NCBI GenBank assembly: GCA_036381125.1
Contig: DASVDK010000286.1
Location: forward strand, 1 to 19,298
Direction: 5' to 3'
DNA: 19,298 bases
Source of the DNA: DASVDK01 sp036381125 [NCBI: Thermodesulfobacteriota bacterium]
GTDB taxonomy: Bacteria; DASVDK01
Both the position numbers and the translations under genes were made by a program. This document shows positions 1 to 8,035 of the stretch, in pieces. The notes under the pieces were generated by a model. The model did not search any database, was not told the DNA's origin, and saw only the letters and a list, made by a program, of their open reading frames with translations. Each line of letters opens with the position of its first letter. The stretch's first letter is position 1.

Positions 1-939
1 GTGCCCCGCGATCGACTCGCGCATCTCCGTGTCGGCCTGCACGTTGCGCATCTGGTAGTAGTCCATGACGCCGAGGCGCCCGCTGCGGAAGGCCTCGGAG
101 ATCGCCTTCGGTACCTCTGCCTCCGCCTGCACCACGCGCGCCCGCATCGCCTGCTCCTCCGCCACCGCCATGGCTCGCCGCTCCTCGGCCTTCGCCTGCG
201 CCACCCGCTTGTCCGCCTCGGCCTGGTCGGTCTGGAGCTGGGCGCCGATGTTCTTGCCGACGTCGACGTCGGCGATGTCGATCGAGAGGATCTCGTAGGC
301 GGTGCCGGCGTCGAGCCCCTTCTCGAGGACCGTCTTCGAGATGCTGTCCGGGTTCTCGAGCACCTGCTTGTGGCTGCGCGCCGACCCGATCGTCGACACG
401 ATGCCCTCGCCGACCCGCGCGAGGATCGTCTCCTCGCCGGCGCCGCCGACGAGGCGGTCGATGTTGGCCCGTACGGTGACCCGCGCCTGGGCGATGATCT
501 GGATGCCGTCGTTGGCGACGGCGGCCACCCTCGGGGTGTCGATCACCTTGGGGTTCACGCTCACCTTGACGGCGTCGAGCACGTCGCGCCCGGCGAGGTC
601 GATGGCGGTGGCCCGCTGGAAGGTGAGCGGGATGTTGGCCTTGTCGGCCGAGATGAGGGCGTTCACCACCTGGTTCACGTTGCCGCCCGCCAGGTAGTGC
701 GCCTCGAGCCGGTCGACGTCCATCGTGAGGCCGGCCTTGGTGGCGCTGATCAGCGGCCGGACCACGGCATGCGGGTTCACCTTGCGCAGGCGCATGCCGA
801 CGAGGGTCGACACGCGGATCGGCACGCCGGAGAAGTAGGCCGTGATCCAGAGGCCCACCGGCACGAAGTAGAGGAAGACGGCCGCCGCGACGAGGATGGC
901 GACGACGACGAAACCGAGCACGACGAGCGACAGGTCCAT
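1..939 (-). CDS. floA: Flotillin-like protein FloA (partial, C-terminus beyond left edge)
   Basis: The 313 codons seen start at ATG 937-939 and stay open to the window edge; the family is about 330 aa, so only about 18 residues are missing. The protein starts with one hydrophobic membrane segment (about residues 4-28, [20 protein letters not shown]), followed by an SPFH/PHB-like domain. A charged Ala/Glu-rich coiled-coil stretch comes next (about residues 235-285), then [16 protein letters not shown], a hallmark of FloA (YqfA). By family knowledge it is a membrane scaffold that forms lipid-raft-like foci and affects membrane fluidity. It lies 3 bp after nfeD, and its Shine-Dalgarno GAGGTG overlaps the nfeD stop region, so the two are co-translated, as in the yqeZ-yqfA pair. 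Identification is secure. Confidence 0.95.
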   Translation of the reverse strand, partial: MDLSLVVLGFVVVAILVAAAVFLYFVPVGLWITAYFSGVPIRVSTLVGMRLRKVNPHAVVRPLISATKAGLTMDVDRLEAHYLAGGNVNQVVNALISADKANIPLTFQRATAIDLAGRDVLDAVKVSVNPKVIDTPRVAAVANDGIQIIAQARVTVRANIDRLVGGAGEETILARVGEGIVSTIGSARSHKQVLENPDSISKTVLEKGLDAGTAYEILSIDIADVDVGKNIGAQLQTDQAEADKRVAQAKAEERRAMAVAEEQAMRARVVQAEAEVPKAISEAFRSGRLGVMDYYQMRNVQADTEMRESIAGH

Positions 940-942
940 AGA

Positions 943-2322
943 TCACCTCTCTTCCCGCTCCCTGACGACCTCCCTGACGATCGGCCTCGTGCCGGCCATC
1001 CGGACGACCGTCACCGCCCGGCCCGCGGGGACGAACGGCCCCTCGGAGACCACCTCGACGCGCGCGCCGCCGAACTCGGCGAAGCCGGTGGGGCGAAGGT
1101 CGGTGAGCGTGCGCCCCTCCTGGCCGACCCACTCGGGCCCCGGCTCCCCGGCCGGCGCGGAAGGGGCCGGCGTCCGCTCGGGGCCGAGCACGGCGGCCAG
1201 CCGGAGCCGCCGGAAGGCGGGCGTCGCCGGCGCGAGCAGGGAGAGGAGCACGACGCCGCCGGCCGTGAGCACGAGCGTGCCGACGAGGATCCAGGCCGCC
1301 CGCGACCAGTCGGCCATGGTGGGGAGGCGGCCGACGAGCGAGAGCCCCAGCCCCGCAAGGAGCGCGACGAGGCCGAGGATCCCCGCGACGCCGAAGCCCG
1401 GGATCACGAGGAGCTCGAGCAGCAGGAGGAGCACGCCGACGGCGACGAGCGCCGCCTCCTCCCAGCCGACCAGCCCGACGACGTACTGGCCGCCGAAGTA
1501 GAGCGCGAGGGCGGCGATGCCGATGCCGCCGGCGAGGCCGAAGCCGGGCGAGTACAGCTCCACGATGATCCCCACCATCCCGACCGAGAGCAGGAGTGAC
1601 TGGACGATCGGGTTCGTGAGGACGCGGAGGAGCCGCTCCGCCCAGTTCGGCGCCGGCTGCACGACGCGGGCGCCCGCGAGCCCCTCGGCCGCGAGCAGGG
1701 CGGCCCGTCCGGCCGCCTCGCCGTCGGCGATGCCGAGCGAGAGCGCCTGCGCCGTCGTGAGGGTGAGGAGCTTGCCTTCGGGGGCGAGGGGCGGGAAGTC
1801 GACGTCGGCGTCGACCATCGCGGCGGCCGCCTCGGGCGGCCGGCCGCGCGCCTCGGCGGTGGCGCGGAAGAGCTCCCGGACGGCCGAGGTCGCCTTCTCC
1901 CCGGCCGGCTGCCCGGCGGCGTCGACCGGCGCGGCTGCGCCGATCACGGCGCCGGGCGTCATGTAGATGCGCGTCGATGCGAGCGCGACGAGGGCCCCGG
2001 CGGAGTACGCCTCGCGGTCGACGAAGGCGATGGTGGGGAGCTGGGCACGGAGCAGGGCGTCGCGGATCCGGATGGCGGCATCCACTCGCCCGCCGGGGGT
2101 CTCGAGGCGGATGACGACGGCGGCGGCCCCTTCGGCCGCCGCCTCGTCGAGGACCCGCTCGAGATAGGGGGCGAGGCCGAGGTCGATGGTCCCCGCGACC
2201 TCGACCTGGTAGACGAGGGGTGGGCCGGTCGCCGCGCCGACCGCCGCCCGGGGCGGTGGACCGAGGGCCAGGCCGATCGCGATCGCGGCGACGAGCCGGC
2301 CGATGACGCGTCGAGCGTCCAT
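943..2322 (-). CDS. nfeD: NfeD-family membrane-bound serine protease (long form)
   Basis: This 459-aa protein has a signal peptide (about residues 1-30, cleavage near AVGA), a ClpP/crotonase-like protease domain (about 36-215), several membrane helices (about 235-360) and a C-terminal OB-fold NfeD domain (about 395-455). The nucleophile is probably Ser107 in EAYSAGAL. Lys143 is the likely partner of the Ser-Lys dyad known from archaeal 1510-N proteases. The partner substrate in that family is a stomatin/flotillin-type protein, which fits floA directly downstream. I chose ATG 2320-2322 because it sits right before the signal peptide; a GTG five codons upstream (2335-2337) is the alternative. 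Neither has a strong Shine-Dalgarno. It follows gdhA by 45 bp on the same strand and may share its transcript. Confidence 0.9.
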   Translation of the reverse strand: MDARRVIGRLVAAIAIGLALGPPPRAAVGAATGPPLVYQVEVAGTIDLGLAPYLERVLDEAAAEGAAAVVIRLETPGGRVDAAIRIRDALLRAQLPTIAFVDREAYSAGALVALASTRIYMTPGAVIGAAAPVDAAGQPAGEKATSAVRELFRATAEARGRPPEAAAAMVDADVDFPPLAPEGKLLTLTTAQALSLGIADGEAAGRAALLAAEGLAGARVVQPAPNWAERLLRVLTNPIVQSLLLSVGMVGIIVELYSPGFGLAGGIGIAALALYFGGQYVVGLVGWEEAALVAVGVLLLLLELLVIPGFGVAGILGLVALLAGLGLSLVGRLPTMADWSRAAWILVGTLVLTAGGVVLLSLLAPATPAFRRLRLAAVLGPERTPAPSAPAGEPGPEWVGQEGRTLTDLRPTGFAEFGGARVEVVSEGPFVPAGRAVTVVRMAGTRPIVREVVREREER

Positions 2323-2367
2323 CCGAGCATGGTACACGCTCGGCCGAACGCTCGCGCTCGCAACACG

Positions 2368-3636
2368 TCAGCTCGTGAAGAACGGCTGGGTGCCGTGCGC
2401 CTCGATCGCCTCGGCCAGGCGGGCGAGGGCGTGCACGTAGGCGGCCGTCCGGCAGGTGAGCGACTTCTCCCTCGAGAGCGTCCAGACCTTCCGTCCCTCG
2501 GCCTCCATGATCGACTTGAGCCGCGCGTGCACCTCCTCGAGCGTCCAGTAGTAGCCCTGCCGGTTCTGCACCCACTCGAAGTAGGACACCGTGACCCCGC
2601 CCGCGTTCGCGAGGATGTCGGGAAGGACCACCACCCCCTTGCGGGCGAGGATCGCGTCGGCCTCGGGGGTGACCGGGCCGTTGGCCAGCTCGAGGATCAC
2701 CTTCGCCTTGACGCGCTCGGCGTTGTCGGCGTGGATCATGTCCTCCAGGGCGGCCGGGACGAGGAGCTCGCAGTCCATGGCGATCAGGTCCTCGCCGGGG
2801 ATCGCGGTCGCGCCGTCGCTGCCCGCCAGCGCGGCCACGCTCCCGTCGCGCCGCTTGGCGGCGGCGAGCTTCGCCGGGTCGAGCCCCTGCCGGGAGTAAA
2901 CGGCGCCCTGCGAGTCCGACACGGCCACGATCCGGTAGCCCTCGAAGTGCAGCATGCGGGCGATGTGCTGGCCGGCGTTGCCGAACCCCTGGATGGCGAC
3001 GCGCCGCTCGGCGTCGGCGAGCCCCAGCTCCCGCTCGAGGTGCTTGATCAGATAGAAGCCGCCCCGGGCCGTCGCGTCCTCGCGGCCGAGCGAGCCGCCG
3101 AGGGCGATCGGCTTGCCGGTGATGACCGCCGGCGACGCCTGGCCGACGATGGTGTTGTACTCGTCGGCCATCCACCCCATGATCATCGCGTTCGTGTAGA
3201 CGTCCGGGGCCGGGATGTCGCGCTCCGGCCCGATGACGCGGGCGAACGCCTGGACGTACGCTCGGGAGAGCCGCTCGAGTTCGGCCTTCGACAGCCGGCG
3301 CGGGTCGACGCGGACCGCCCCCTTGGCGCCGCCGTACGGCAGGTTCGCCACGGCGCACTTGAAGGTCATCCAGAACGCAAGGGTCTCGACCTCCTCGGCC
3401 GTGGTGTCCGGGTGGAACCGGATCCCCCCTTTCGTCGGTCCGCGCGTGTCGTCGTAGCGGCACCGCCACGCCATGAACGACTTCCTGGACCCGTCGTCCA
3501 TGCGGATCATGAGACGGACCTGCAAGGTCTCCCGGGGGTACTTGAGCTTCTCGAGCACGTCGCCATCGATGTCCAGGTGGCGCGCCGCTTCGTCGAGGCG
3601 CGTCAGCGCCTGGGCGAGCATGGATCGTTCCGTCAT
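2368..3636 (-). CDS. gdhA: Glutamate dehydrogenase (Glu/Leu/Phe/Val dehydrogenase family)
   Basis: The 422-aa product has the normal length of hexameric bacterial and archaeal glutamate dehydrogenases, which interconvert glutamate and 2-oxoglutarate plus ammonia in the cytoplasm. The N-terminal substrate domain carries GPTKGGIRFH (Lys69), FKCAVANLPYGGAKGAV (Lys93 and catalytic Lys105) and PAPDVYTN (Asp145). The Rossmann nucleotide motif is GFGNAG (217-222), with Asp241 near the end of the second strand, which leans towards NAD but does not prove it. ANAGGVTVSYFEWVQN near the C-terminus is typical. The start ATG 3634-3636 gives the family's usual N-terminus and has AGAGGGA about 8 nt upstream; the reading frame continues far upstream but only as non-homologous sequence. 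It is divergent from the gene at 3916. Confidence 0.95.
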   Translation of the reverse strand: MTERSMLAQALTRLDEAARHLDIDGDVLEKLKYPRETLQVRLMIRMDDGSRKSFMAWRCRYDDTRGPTKGGIRFHPDTTAEEVETLAFWMTFKCAVANLPYGGAKGAVRVDPRRLSKAELERLSRAYVQAFARVIGPERDIPAPDVYTNAMIMGWMADEYNTIVGQASPAVITGKPIALGGSLGREDATARGGFYLIKHLERELGLADAERRVAIQGFGNAGQHIARMLHFEGYRIVAVSDSQGAVYSRQGLDPAKLAAAKRRDGSVAALAGSDGATAIPGEDLIAMDCELLVPAALEDMIHADNAERVKAKVILELANGPVTPEADAILARKGVVVLPDILANAGGVTVSYFEWVQNRQGYYWTLEEVHARLKSIMEAEGRKVWTLSREKSLTCRTAAYVHALARLAEAIEAHGTQPFFTS

Positions 3637-3678
3637 CGGAGGTCCCTCTGGCTGAAACCGGGCTTGGACGGGTTGGGG

Positions 3679-3698
3679 CGCACGCCACGCTGCGTGCG
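3679..3698. promoter_or_regulatory. Inverted repeat upstream of gdhA
   Basis: CGCACGC-N6-GCGTGCG is a perfect 7-bp inverted repeat centred about 52 nt before the gdhA start codon. It could be an operator or a hairpin in the leader. No protein can be assigned, and in DNA this GC-rich a chance match is possible. Confidence 0.25.
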
Positions 3699-3835
3699 AG
3701 CGATCTCCGCCCTGCGCGACGCGGCCGCTCCGCGTACACGCGAGCTTAACGAGGGCTCGGGCGGACGTCCACCCGGCGCCCGACCCCCGCGCCGGGCCCC
3801 GGCCCCCTCCCCGAGAAAACACCGTTCCGGTCGAG

Positions 3836-3864
3836 TTGACCGGGACCGCGGCGGTTGCCACACT
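3836..3864 (+). promoter_or_regulatory. Possible sigma70-type promoter for the gene at 3916
   Basis: TTGACC (3836-3841, 5/6 match to the -35 consensus) is followed after 17 bp by CACACT (3859-3864, only 3/6 to -10). This would give a leader of about 45 nt. The rest of the 279-bp gap between gdhA and this gene shows nothing else I can name beyond the inverted repeat at 3679. Confidence 0.35.
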
Positions 3865-3915
3865 GGTCGGCCTTCCGCTCGTGATCCGGGCGCCCGACGG
3901 GAGAGGAGCCGCGGG

Positions 3916-4563
3916 ATGCCGGTACGGTTCGTGGGGAGCCAGCGCGAGACCGCCGAGGAGGGGCGGGTCGAGGCGCGCATCGACCTCGCCTCGCTGGCCG
4001 GCCGCCCGCACCTCTGCGCGGTCGGTCCGCTCGCGGCCCTCCGGGGCGAGGTCACCGTCCTGGACGGCCGGGCGTCGATCGCCCGCGTGGTGGACGGGCG
4101 CATCGCCGTGGACGATCGCCTCGAGGGGGGCGCGGCGTTCCTCGTCTGGGCCGAGGTGCCGGCCTGGCGAACGGTCCCGATCCCCGCGCACGTCCGGACG
4201 AAGCGGGACCTCGAGGCCTTCCTGCCCGAGGCGGCCCATGCGGCCGGCCTCGACCCCGCGGCGGCGTTCCCCTTCGTCGTGACGGGACGCGCGGCGGAGG
4301 TGCGCCTCCACGTCCTCGACCGCAAGGGGGACGGCCCGCACGACCTCCGGCGACACGAGGCATGCAAGGCCCGCTTCACGTTCGAGCAGGTCGACCTCGA
4401 GCTCGTCGGCTTCCACTCGGTGTCACACCAGGGCGTCTTCACGCCGCCCGGCGGCACGACCCACATGCACGCCCGGACCCCGGACAACCGGGTGTCCGGA
4501 CACCTCGACGGCGTGCGCCTCGTCGCCGGGGCGCGCCTCGGCCTGCCGAGCCTGGAGCGCTAG
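3916..4563 (+). CDS. Acetolactate decarboxylase-fold protein (divergent BudA/AlsD homologue)
   Basis: This is a 215-aa cytoplasmic protein without a signal peptide. The start is supported by GAGGAG 7 nt before ATG. Two blocks match the alpha-acetolactate decarboxylase family. Around residues 34-61, LCAVGPLAALRGEVTVLDG... parallels the family's G-E-(V/L)-x-V-L-D-G segment with its conserved Glu (here Glu45). At 166-198, GFHSVSHQGVFTPPGG is followed by THMH and GHLDGV. The histidines H183-x-H185-x10-H196 have the same spacing as the zinc ligands of the characterised enzyme (H194, H196, H207 in Brevibacillus). The family converts acetolactate to acetoin. No acetolactate synthase gene lies nearby and overall similarity looks low, so the substrate may differ. 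It converges on rbsK with a 25-bp gap. Confidence 0.6.
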   Translation: MPVRFVGSQRETAEEGRVEARIDLASLAGRPHLCAVGPLAALRGEVTVLDGRASIARVVDGRIAVDDRLEGGAAFLVWAEVPAWRTVPIPAHVRTKRDLEAFLPEAAHAAGLDPAAAFPFVVTGRAAEVRLHVLDRKGDGPHDLRRHEACKARFTFEQVDLELVGFHSVSHQGVFTPPGGTTHMHARTPDNRVSGHLDGVRLVAGARLGLPSLER

Positions 4564-4588
4564 ACGCCGCGGATCACGTCGAGGCGCG

Positions 4589-5530
4589 CTACTCGACGGG
4601 GATCGGCGCCGCGAGGTCGCGCGCGCGCGCCGCGATGGCGGCGGCGACCGGCATGCTCTCCTGGGCGCCTATCGCCTCGCAGGCGAGCGAGCCGGCCGTG
4701 CTCGCCAGGTGCAACGCCTCCCGCAGGTCGCTGCCGGCGTCGAGGGCGGCGGCGAGGACGCCGGTGAAGGTGTCGCCGGCGCCCGTCGTGTCGGCGACCC
4801 GCACCGCCAGCGCCCCGACCCGCCAGGCCGTCCCCCGCTCCGCGGCCACCGCCCCGCGACTGCCGAGCGTGACCACGCATGCGGCCCCGAGACGTTCGGC
4901 GAGGCTCCGGGCAAGGCGCACCGGGTCGCCGGCGGACGCGGAAGCCCCCAGCCCGGCCGCGAGGAGCGCGCCTTCGCCCTCGTTGGCCACCAGGACGTCG
5001 ACGAGCCCCGGCAGCCTGGTCGCGTCCTCGGCCGTGAGGAGCGAGGCGGGGGCGACGTTGAGGACGGTGCGGGCCCCGGCGCGGCGCGCCCGCTCGAGCA
5101 GCCGCCAGTTCTCGGCCGGCGGCACCTCCATCTGCACGACGACCGTCGCGCCAGGCCCGAGGACGGCGTCCGGCACGTCGTCGGCCCGCGCCGCCCGGTT
5201 GGCGCCAGCCGCCACGGTGATGACGTTCTCGCCGCGGTCGTCGACGACGATGGCGGCGCAGCCGGTCGGCAGGTCGGCCGGTGTCACGCCGGCGGCCATC
5301 ACCTGGTTCTCCGCGAGCCTCGCGACGAGGATCCGCGCGAACGCGTCGCGGCCGACGCGGCCGAAGAGCCGGACCGGCCGGCCGGCCCGGGCCGCCGCCA
5401 CCGCCTGGTTGTTGCCCTTGCCTCCCGGGCGGACGACGTACCCTTCGCAGAGCACCGTCTCCCCCGGCCCGGGCAGCCGGCCGACCCGCATGATGAGGTC
5501 GACGTTCAGCGAGCCGAAGACGACGATCAT
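4589..5530 (-). CDS. rbsK: Ribokinase (PfkB family)
   Basis: The 313-aa product has normal ribokinase length. It starts IVVFGSLNVDLIMRVGRLPG, then PGETV and RPGGKGNNQAVAAARAG (the first PfkB signature, binding the sugar). Near residue 250 it has DTTGAGDTFTGVLAAAL, the second signature, with the catalytic Asp and anion hole. The family phosphorylates ribose to ribose 5-phosphate with ATP in the cytoplasm; close relatives act on other pentoses or nucleosides. Its ATG overlaps the rpiB stop in an ATGA, so translation is coupled, and it is the last gene of the operon that starts at 10689. The pairing with an isomerase and an ADP-ribosylglycohydrolase-type enzyme supports a pentose substrate freed inside the cell. 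Confidence 0.88.
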   Translation of the reverse strand: MIVVFGSLNVDLIMRVGRLPGPGETVLCEGYVVRPGGKGNNQAVAAARAGRPVRLFGRVGRDAFARILVARLAENQVMAAGVTPADLPTGCAAIVVDDRGENVITVAAGANRAARADDVPDAVLGPGATVVVQMEVPPAENWRLLERARRAGARTVLNVAPASLLTAEDATRLPGLVDVLVANEGEGALLAAGLGASASAGDPVRLARSLAERLGAACVVTLGSRGAVAAERGTAWRVGALAVRVADTTGAGDTFTGVLAAALDAGSDLREALHLASTAGSLACEAIGAQESMPVAAAIAARARDLAAPIPVE

Positions 5531-6012
5531 CCGTCGCGCCTGGCCGCCGCGAGCCCGCGGTCCATCTCGTGCAGCTTCGCCACGCGTCGCCGGCAGTCGG
5601 GGTCGTCCGAGAAGCGGGCGGAGACGAAGGCGTCGACCAGGTCCACGGCGAGCCACGGGCCGACGATCTGGGCGCCGATGCACATGACGTTGACGTCGTC
5701 GTGCTCGACGCTCTGGTGGGCCGAGTGGACGTCGTGGCAGACCGCCGCCCGGATGCCCGGAATCTTGTTCGCGGCGATCGAGGCGCCCACGCCGGTGCCG
5801 CAGACCATGAGGCCGCGGTCCGCGTCCCCTCCGAGGATCTTCTCGGCGAGGCGCCTGGCGACGTCCGGAAAGTCTACCGGGGCCGGGTCGTAGGAACCGA
5901 CGTCGATCACCTGGTAGCCCCGCTGCCGCAGGAACTCCATCAGGCGGCCCTTCAGCGGGAACCCGGCGTGGTCCGAGCCGACGACGATGCGCGTGCCTGT
6001 CCGTTCGCTCAT
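5527..6012 (-). CDS. rpiB: RpiB/LacAB-family sugar-phosphate isomerase
   Basis: This 161-aa protein has the usual RpiB length. Typical features are GSDHAGFPLK (Asp14, His15), the catalytic-cysteine loop CGTGVGASIAANK (Cys71), and CHDVHSA followed by an EHDDVNVM block (His104). RpiB interconverts ribose 5-phosphate and ribulose 5-phosphate; relatives isomerise allose, galactose or tetrose phosphates. Two positions differ from canonical RpiB. The usual H-N-N/D-A-N is H-D-D-V-N, and the family's G-x-R after it, an Arg used for phosphate binding in characterised RpiB, is GAQ. The substrate may therefore not be ordinary ribose 5-phosphate. The start has GAGGA at 6-nt spacing and overlaps the stop of the GntR gene by ATGA. 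Confidence 0.85.
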   Translation of the reverse strand: MSERTGTRIVVGSDHAGFPLKGRLMEFLRQRGYQVIDVGSYDPAPVDFPDVARRLAEKILGGDADRGLMVCGTGVGASIAANKIPGIRAAVCHDVHSAHQSVEHDDVNVMCIGAQIVGPWLAVDLVDAFVSARFSDDPDCRRRVAKLHEMDRGLAAARRDG

Positions 6013-6740
6013 GTCCGTCCTCGCGTGCCTCGGGCCAGGTCGAAGTGCTCCCGGAGAACCGTCTCGGCCCGGTCGGGGTCTCGGCCGAGGATGGCGTCGA
6101 GCACGCGCCGGTGCGCCTCGCCCAGCGTGACGAGGACGTCCGGCCGGCCGATGATCGCCGCGCGCCGCTCGTGGTGGCTGCGACGCAGGAGGGTCTCGAT
6201 GGCCTCGTAAACGAAGAGCAAGACCGCGTTGCGGCTCGCCTGGACGATCGCCGCGTGGAACTCGAAGTCGGCGTCCGCGCCGGTATCGGCGTCCTCGACG
6301 GTCTCGAGGATCCGGTCGAGCGCGAGACGCAGGCGGGCTTCGTCTTCGGGCCTCGCGTTCGTGCAGGCCAGCCGGATCGCGTGGCACTCGATGGCGATGC
6401 GCGCCTCGAGCACGTGCTCGTAAACGGTCGGCTGCATGGCGAGCATGACGCCGAAGAAGTCCCGCAGCACGCCGACGTCCGGCGAGCGCACGAACGTGCC
6501 CTGCCCGGGCCTGATTTCCACCACGCCGAGGAGGGCCATGGCCCGCATGACCTCTCGCAGGCTCGCCCGGCTCACCCCGAGCCGCGTCGCGAGTTCCCGC
6601 TCGGACAGGAGCCGGTCGCCCGGGCGCAACGCCCCCGAGACGAGCTGGCTCTTGAAGAACTGGAAGATCTCCTCGAAGAGGTGCGCCTCGGTGGAGGCGA
6701 CGACCGAAAGGTCGGCGGCGATCCGTCGCGTCGTCGACAT
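6009..6740 (-). CDS. GntR-family regulator, FadR/FCD subfamily
   Basis: The 243-aa regulator has an N-terminal winged helix (about 20-85; LLSERELATRLGVSRASLREVMRAM is split by the usual turn, ending in GQGTFV) and a C-terminal all-helical FCD ligand domain (about 105-235). The metal/ligand set D-x3-H (Asp158, His162), His210 and His232 is complete, so it should bind a small carboxylate or sugar acid effector through a metal. ATG 6738-6740 has GGGAGG just upstream. It lies 11 bp after dctM and overlaps rpiB. A perfect FadR-type palindrome at 10702-10718 before the first operon gene is its probable operator, making it most likely the operon's own repressor. Confidence 0.9.
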   Translation of the reverse strand: MSTTRRIAADLSVVASTEAHLFEEIFQFFKSQLVSGALRPGDRLLSERELATRLGVSRASLREVMRAMALLGVVEIRPGQGTFVRSPDVGVLRDFFGVMLAMQPTVYEHVLEARIAIECHAIRLACTNARPEDEARLRLALDRILETVEDADTGADADFEFHAAIVQASRNAVLLFVYEAIETLLRRSHHERRAAIIGRPDVLVTLGEAHRRVLDAILGRDPDRAETVLREHFDLARGTRGRT

Positions 6741-6751
6741 GGGCGCCTCCC

Positions 6752-8035
6752 CTAGTAGCCCAGAAGCCTCGGCAACCAGGTTACCGCCTGCGGCACCAGC
6801 GCGAAGGCCAGCGTGCCGCCGATCAGCACGGCCAGGAACGGGACGATGGCCCGCGACGTCTCCTCGACGGTGGCCTTCGCGATGCTCGCGGTGACGAAGA
6901 GGACGACGCCGACCGGCGGCGTGACGACGCCGAGCGTGAGTGCGATGCAGACGATCACGCCGAAGAAGACCGGGTCGATGCCGGCGGCCTGCGCCATGGG
7001 GGCGAGGACCGGCGTGAGGATGATCAGGCCCGGGATGGTCTCGATGAAGGTGCCGACGGCGAGCAGGAAGAGCACGACGCCGACGGTGAGGACGGCCGGG
7101 CTCCGGATGCCGCCGAGGAGCGCCTCGGCCATTCGGGTCGGCACCTGCTCGAAAGCCAGGATCCAGCCGAAGAGCGTCGCGATGGTCATGACCAGCATGA
7201 CCACGCCGGTCGTGCAGGCCGTGGCGAGCAGGACGCGCGGGAGGTCGCGCAGGCCGATCTCCCGATGGACGAAGCGCGCCACGAGGAACGCGTAGACCGC
7301 GCCGACGGCGCCGGCCTCGGTCGGCGTCATGACCCCGCCGAGGATGCCCCCCATGATGAGGACCGGCGTCATGAGTGCGGGGCCGGCGTCGCGTGCCGCC
7401 GCGAGCACTTCGCGTGCCGTGGCCCGGCGGCCGACGGGTAGACCCCGCCGCCGCGCGACGATGCCGATGACGACGGCGAGCCCGAGCCCCATGACGGCGC
7501 CGGGGACGTAGCCGCCGACGAAGAGGGCACCCACCGACACGCCGGCGATGCTCCCGTAGACCACCATCGGGATGCTCGGCGGGATGATGGCGCCGAGGCT
7601 GCTCGAGGACGACTCGATCGCCGCGGCCATGCCGCTCGGGTAGCCGGAACGCTTCATGGCCGGGATGGTGATGGCGCCGGTTCCCGCGGCGTTCGCCACG
7701 GCCGACCCGGAGAAGCTGGCGAAGATCATGCTCGCCAGTAGCTCGACGACGCCCATGCCGCCGGCCAGGTGCCCGACGAGCGTGTGCGAGAAGGCCACCA
7801 GGCGCCGCGAGATGCCGCCGGTGTTCATCAGCTCGCCGACGAGCACGAAGAACGGGATGGCCGTGAGCGCGAACGAGTCGGCGCCCGCGTACATCTGCTG
7901 CGGGATCGTCTCGGGCGACACCGTGGGCATGAAGAGGAACAGGTAGGCGAGCGAGGCCAACCCGAGCGCGAAGGCGATCTGCGCGCGCGCCGCCAGGAAG
8001 ACGCCGAAGACGAGCAGGAGGACCAGGAGGCTCAC
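6752..8035 (-). CDS. dctM: TRAP transporter large permease subunit DctM
   Basis: This 427-aa integral membrane protein has about a dozen hydrophobic helices and the hallmarks of the DctM/ion-transporter superfamily: AIPFFVLVGELMNTGGISRRL, FASFSGSAVANAAGTGAI, SLGAIIPPSIPMVVYG, GVMTPTEAGAVGAVYA and TLGVVTPPVGVVLFVTASIA. It forms the sodium-coupled translocation channel for the solute delivered by DctP. The start is GTG 8033-8035, overlapping the dctQ stop as GTGA and giving the family's usual N-terminus (SLLVLLLVFGVFL). The reading frame extends upstream without homology, so the longer version is rejected. Confidence 0.95.
   Translation of the reverse strand: MSLLVLLLVFGVFLAARAQIAFALGLASLAYLFLFMPTVSPETIPQQMYAGADSFALTAIPFFVLVGELMNTGGISRRLVAFSHTLVGHLAGGMGVVELLASMIFASFSGSAVANAAGTGAITIPAMKRSGYPSGMAAAIESSSSSLGAIIPPSIPMVVYGSIAGVSVGALFVGGYVPGAVMGLGLAVVIGIVARRRGLPVGRRATAREVLAAARDAGPALMTPVLIMGGILGGVMTPTEAGAVGAVYAFLVARFVHREIGLRDLPRVLLATACTTGVVMLVMTIATLFGWILAFEQVPTRMAEALLGGIRSPAVLTVGVVLFLLAVGTFIETIPGLIILTPVLAPMAQAAGIDPVFFGVIVCIALTLGVVTPPVGVVLFVTASIAKATVEETSRAIVPFLAVLIGGTLAFALVPQAVTWLPRLLGY

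Noticed and set aside
1-1599. Long plus-strand open frame of 532 codons
   Set aside because: It is antisense to floA and nfeD, whose products have clear family motifs. Its translation is Arg/Asp/His-rich low-complexity sequence, as expected from a shadow frame in GC-rich DNA.
2329-3915. Upstream extension of the frame at 3916-4563
   Set aside because: It lies antisense to gdhA and has no family features; a good ribosome site marks the start at 3916.
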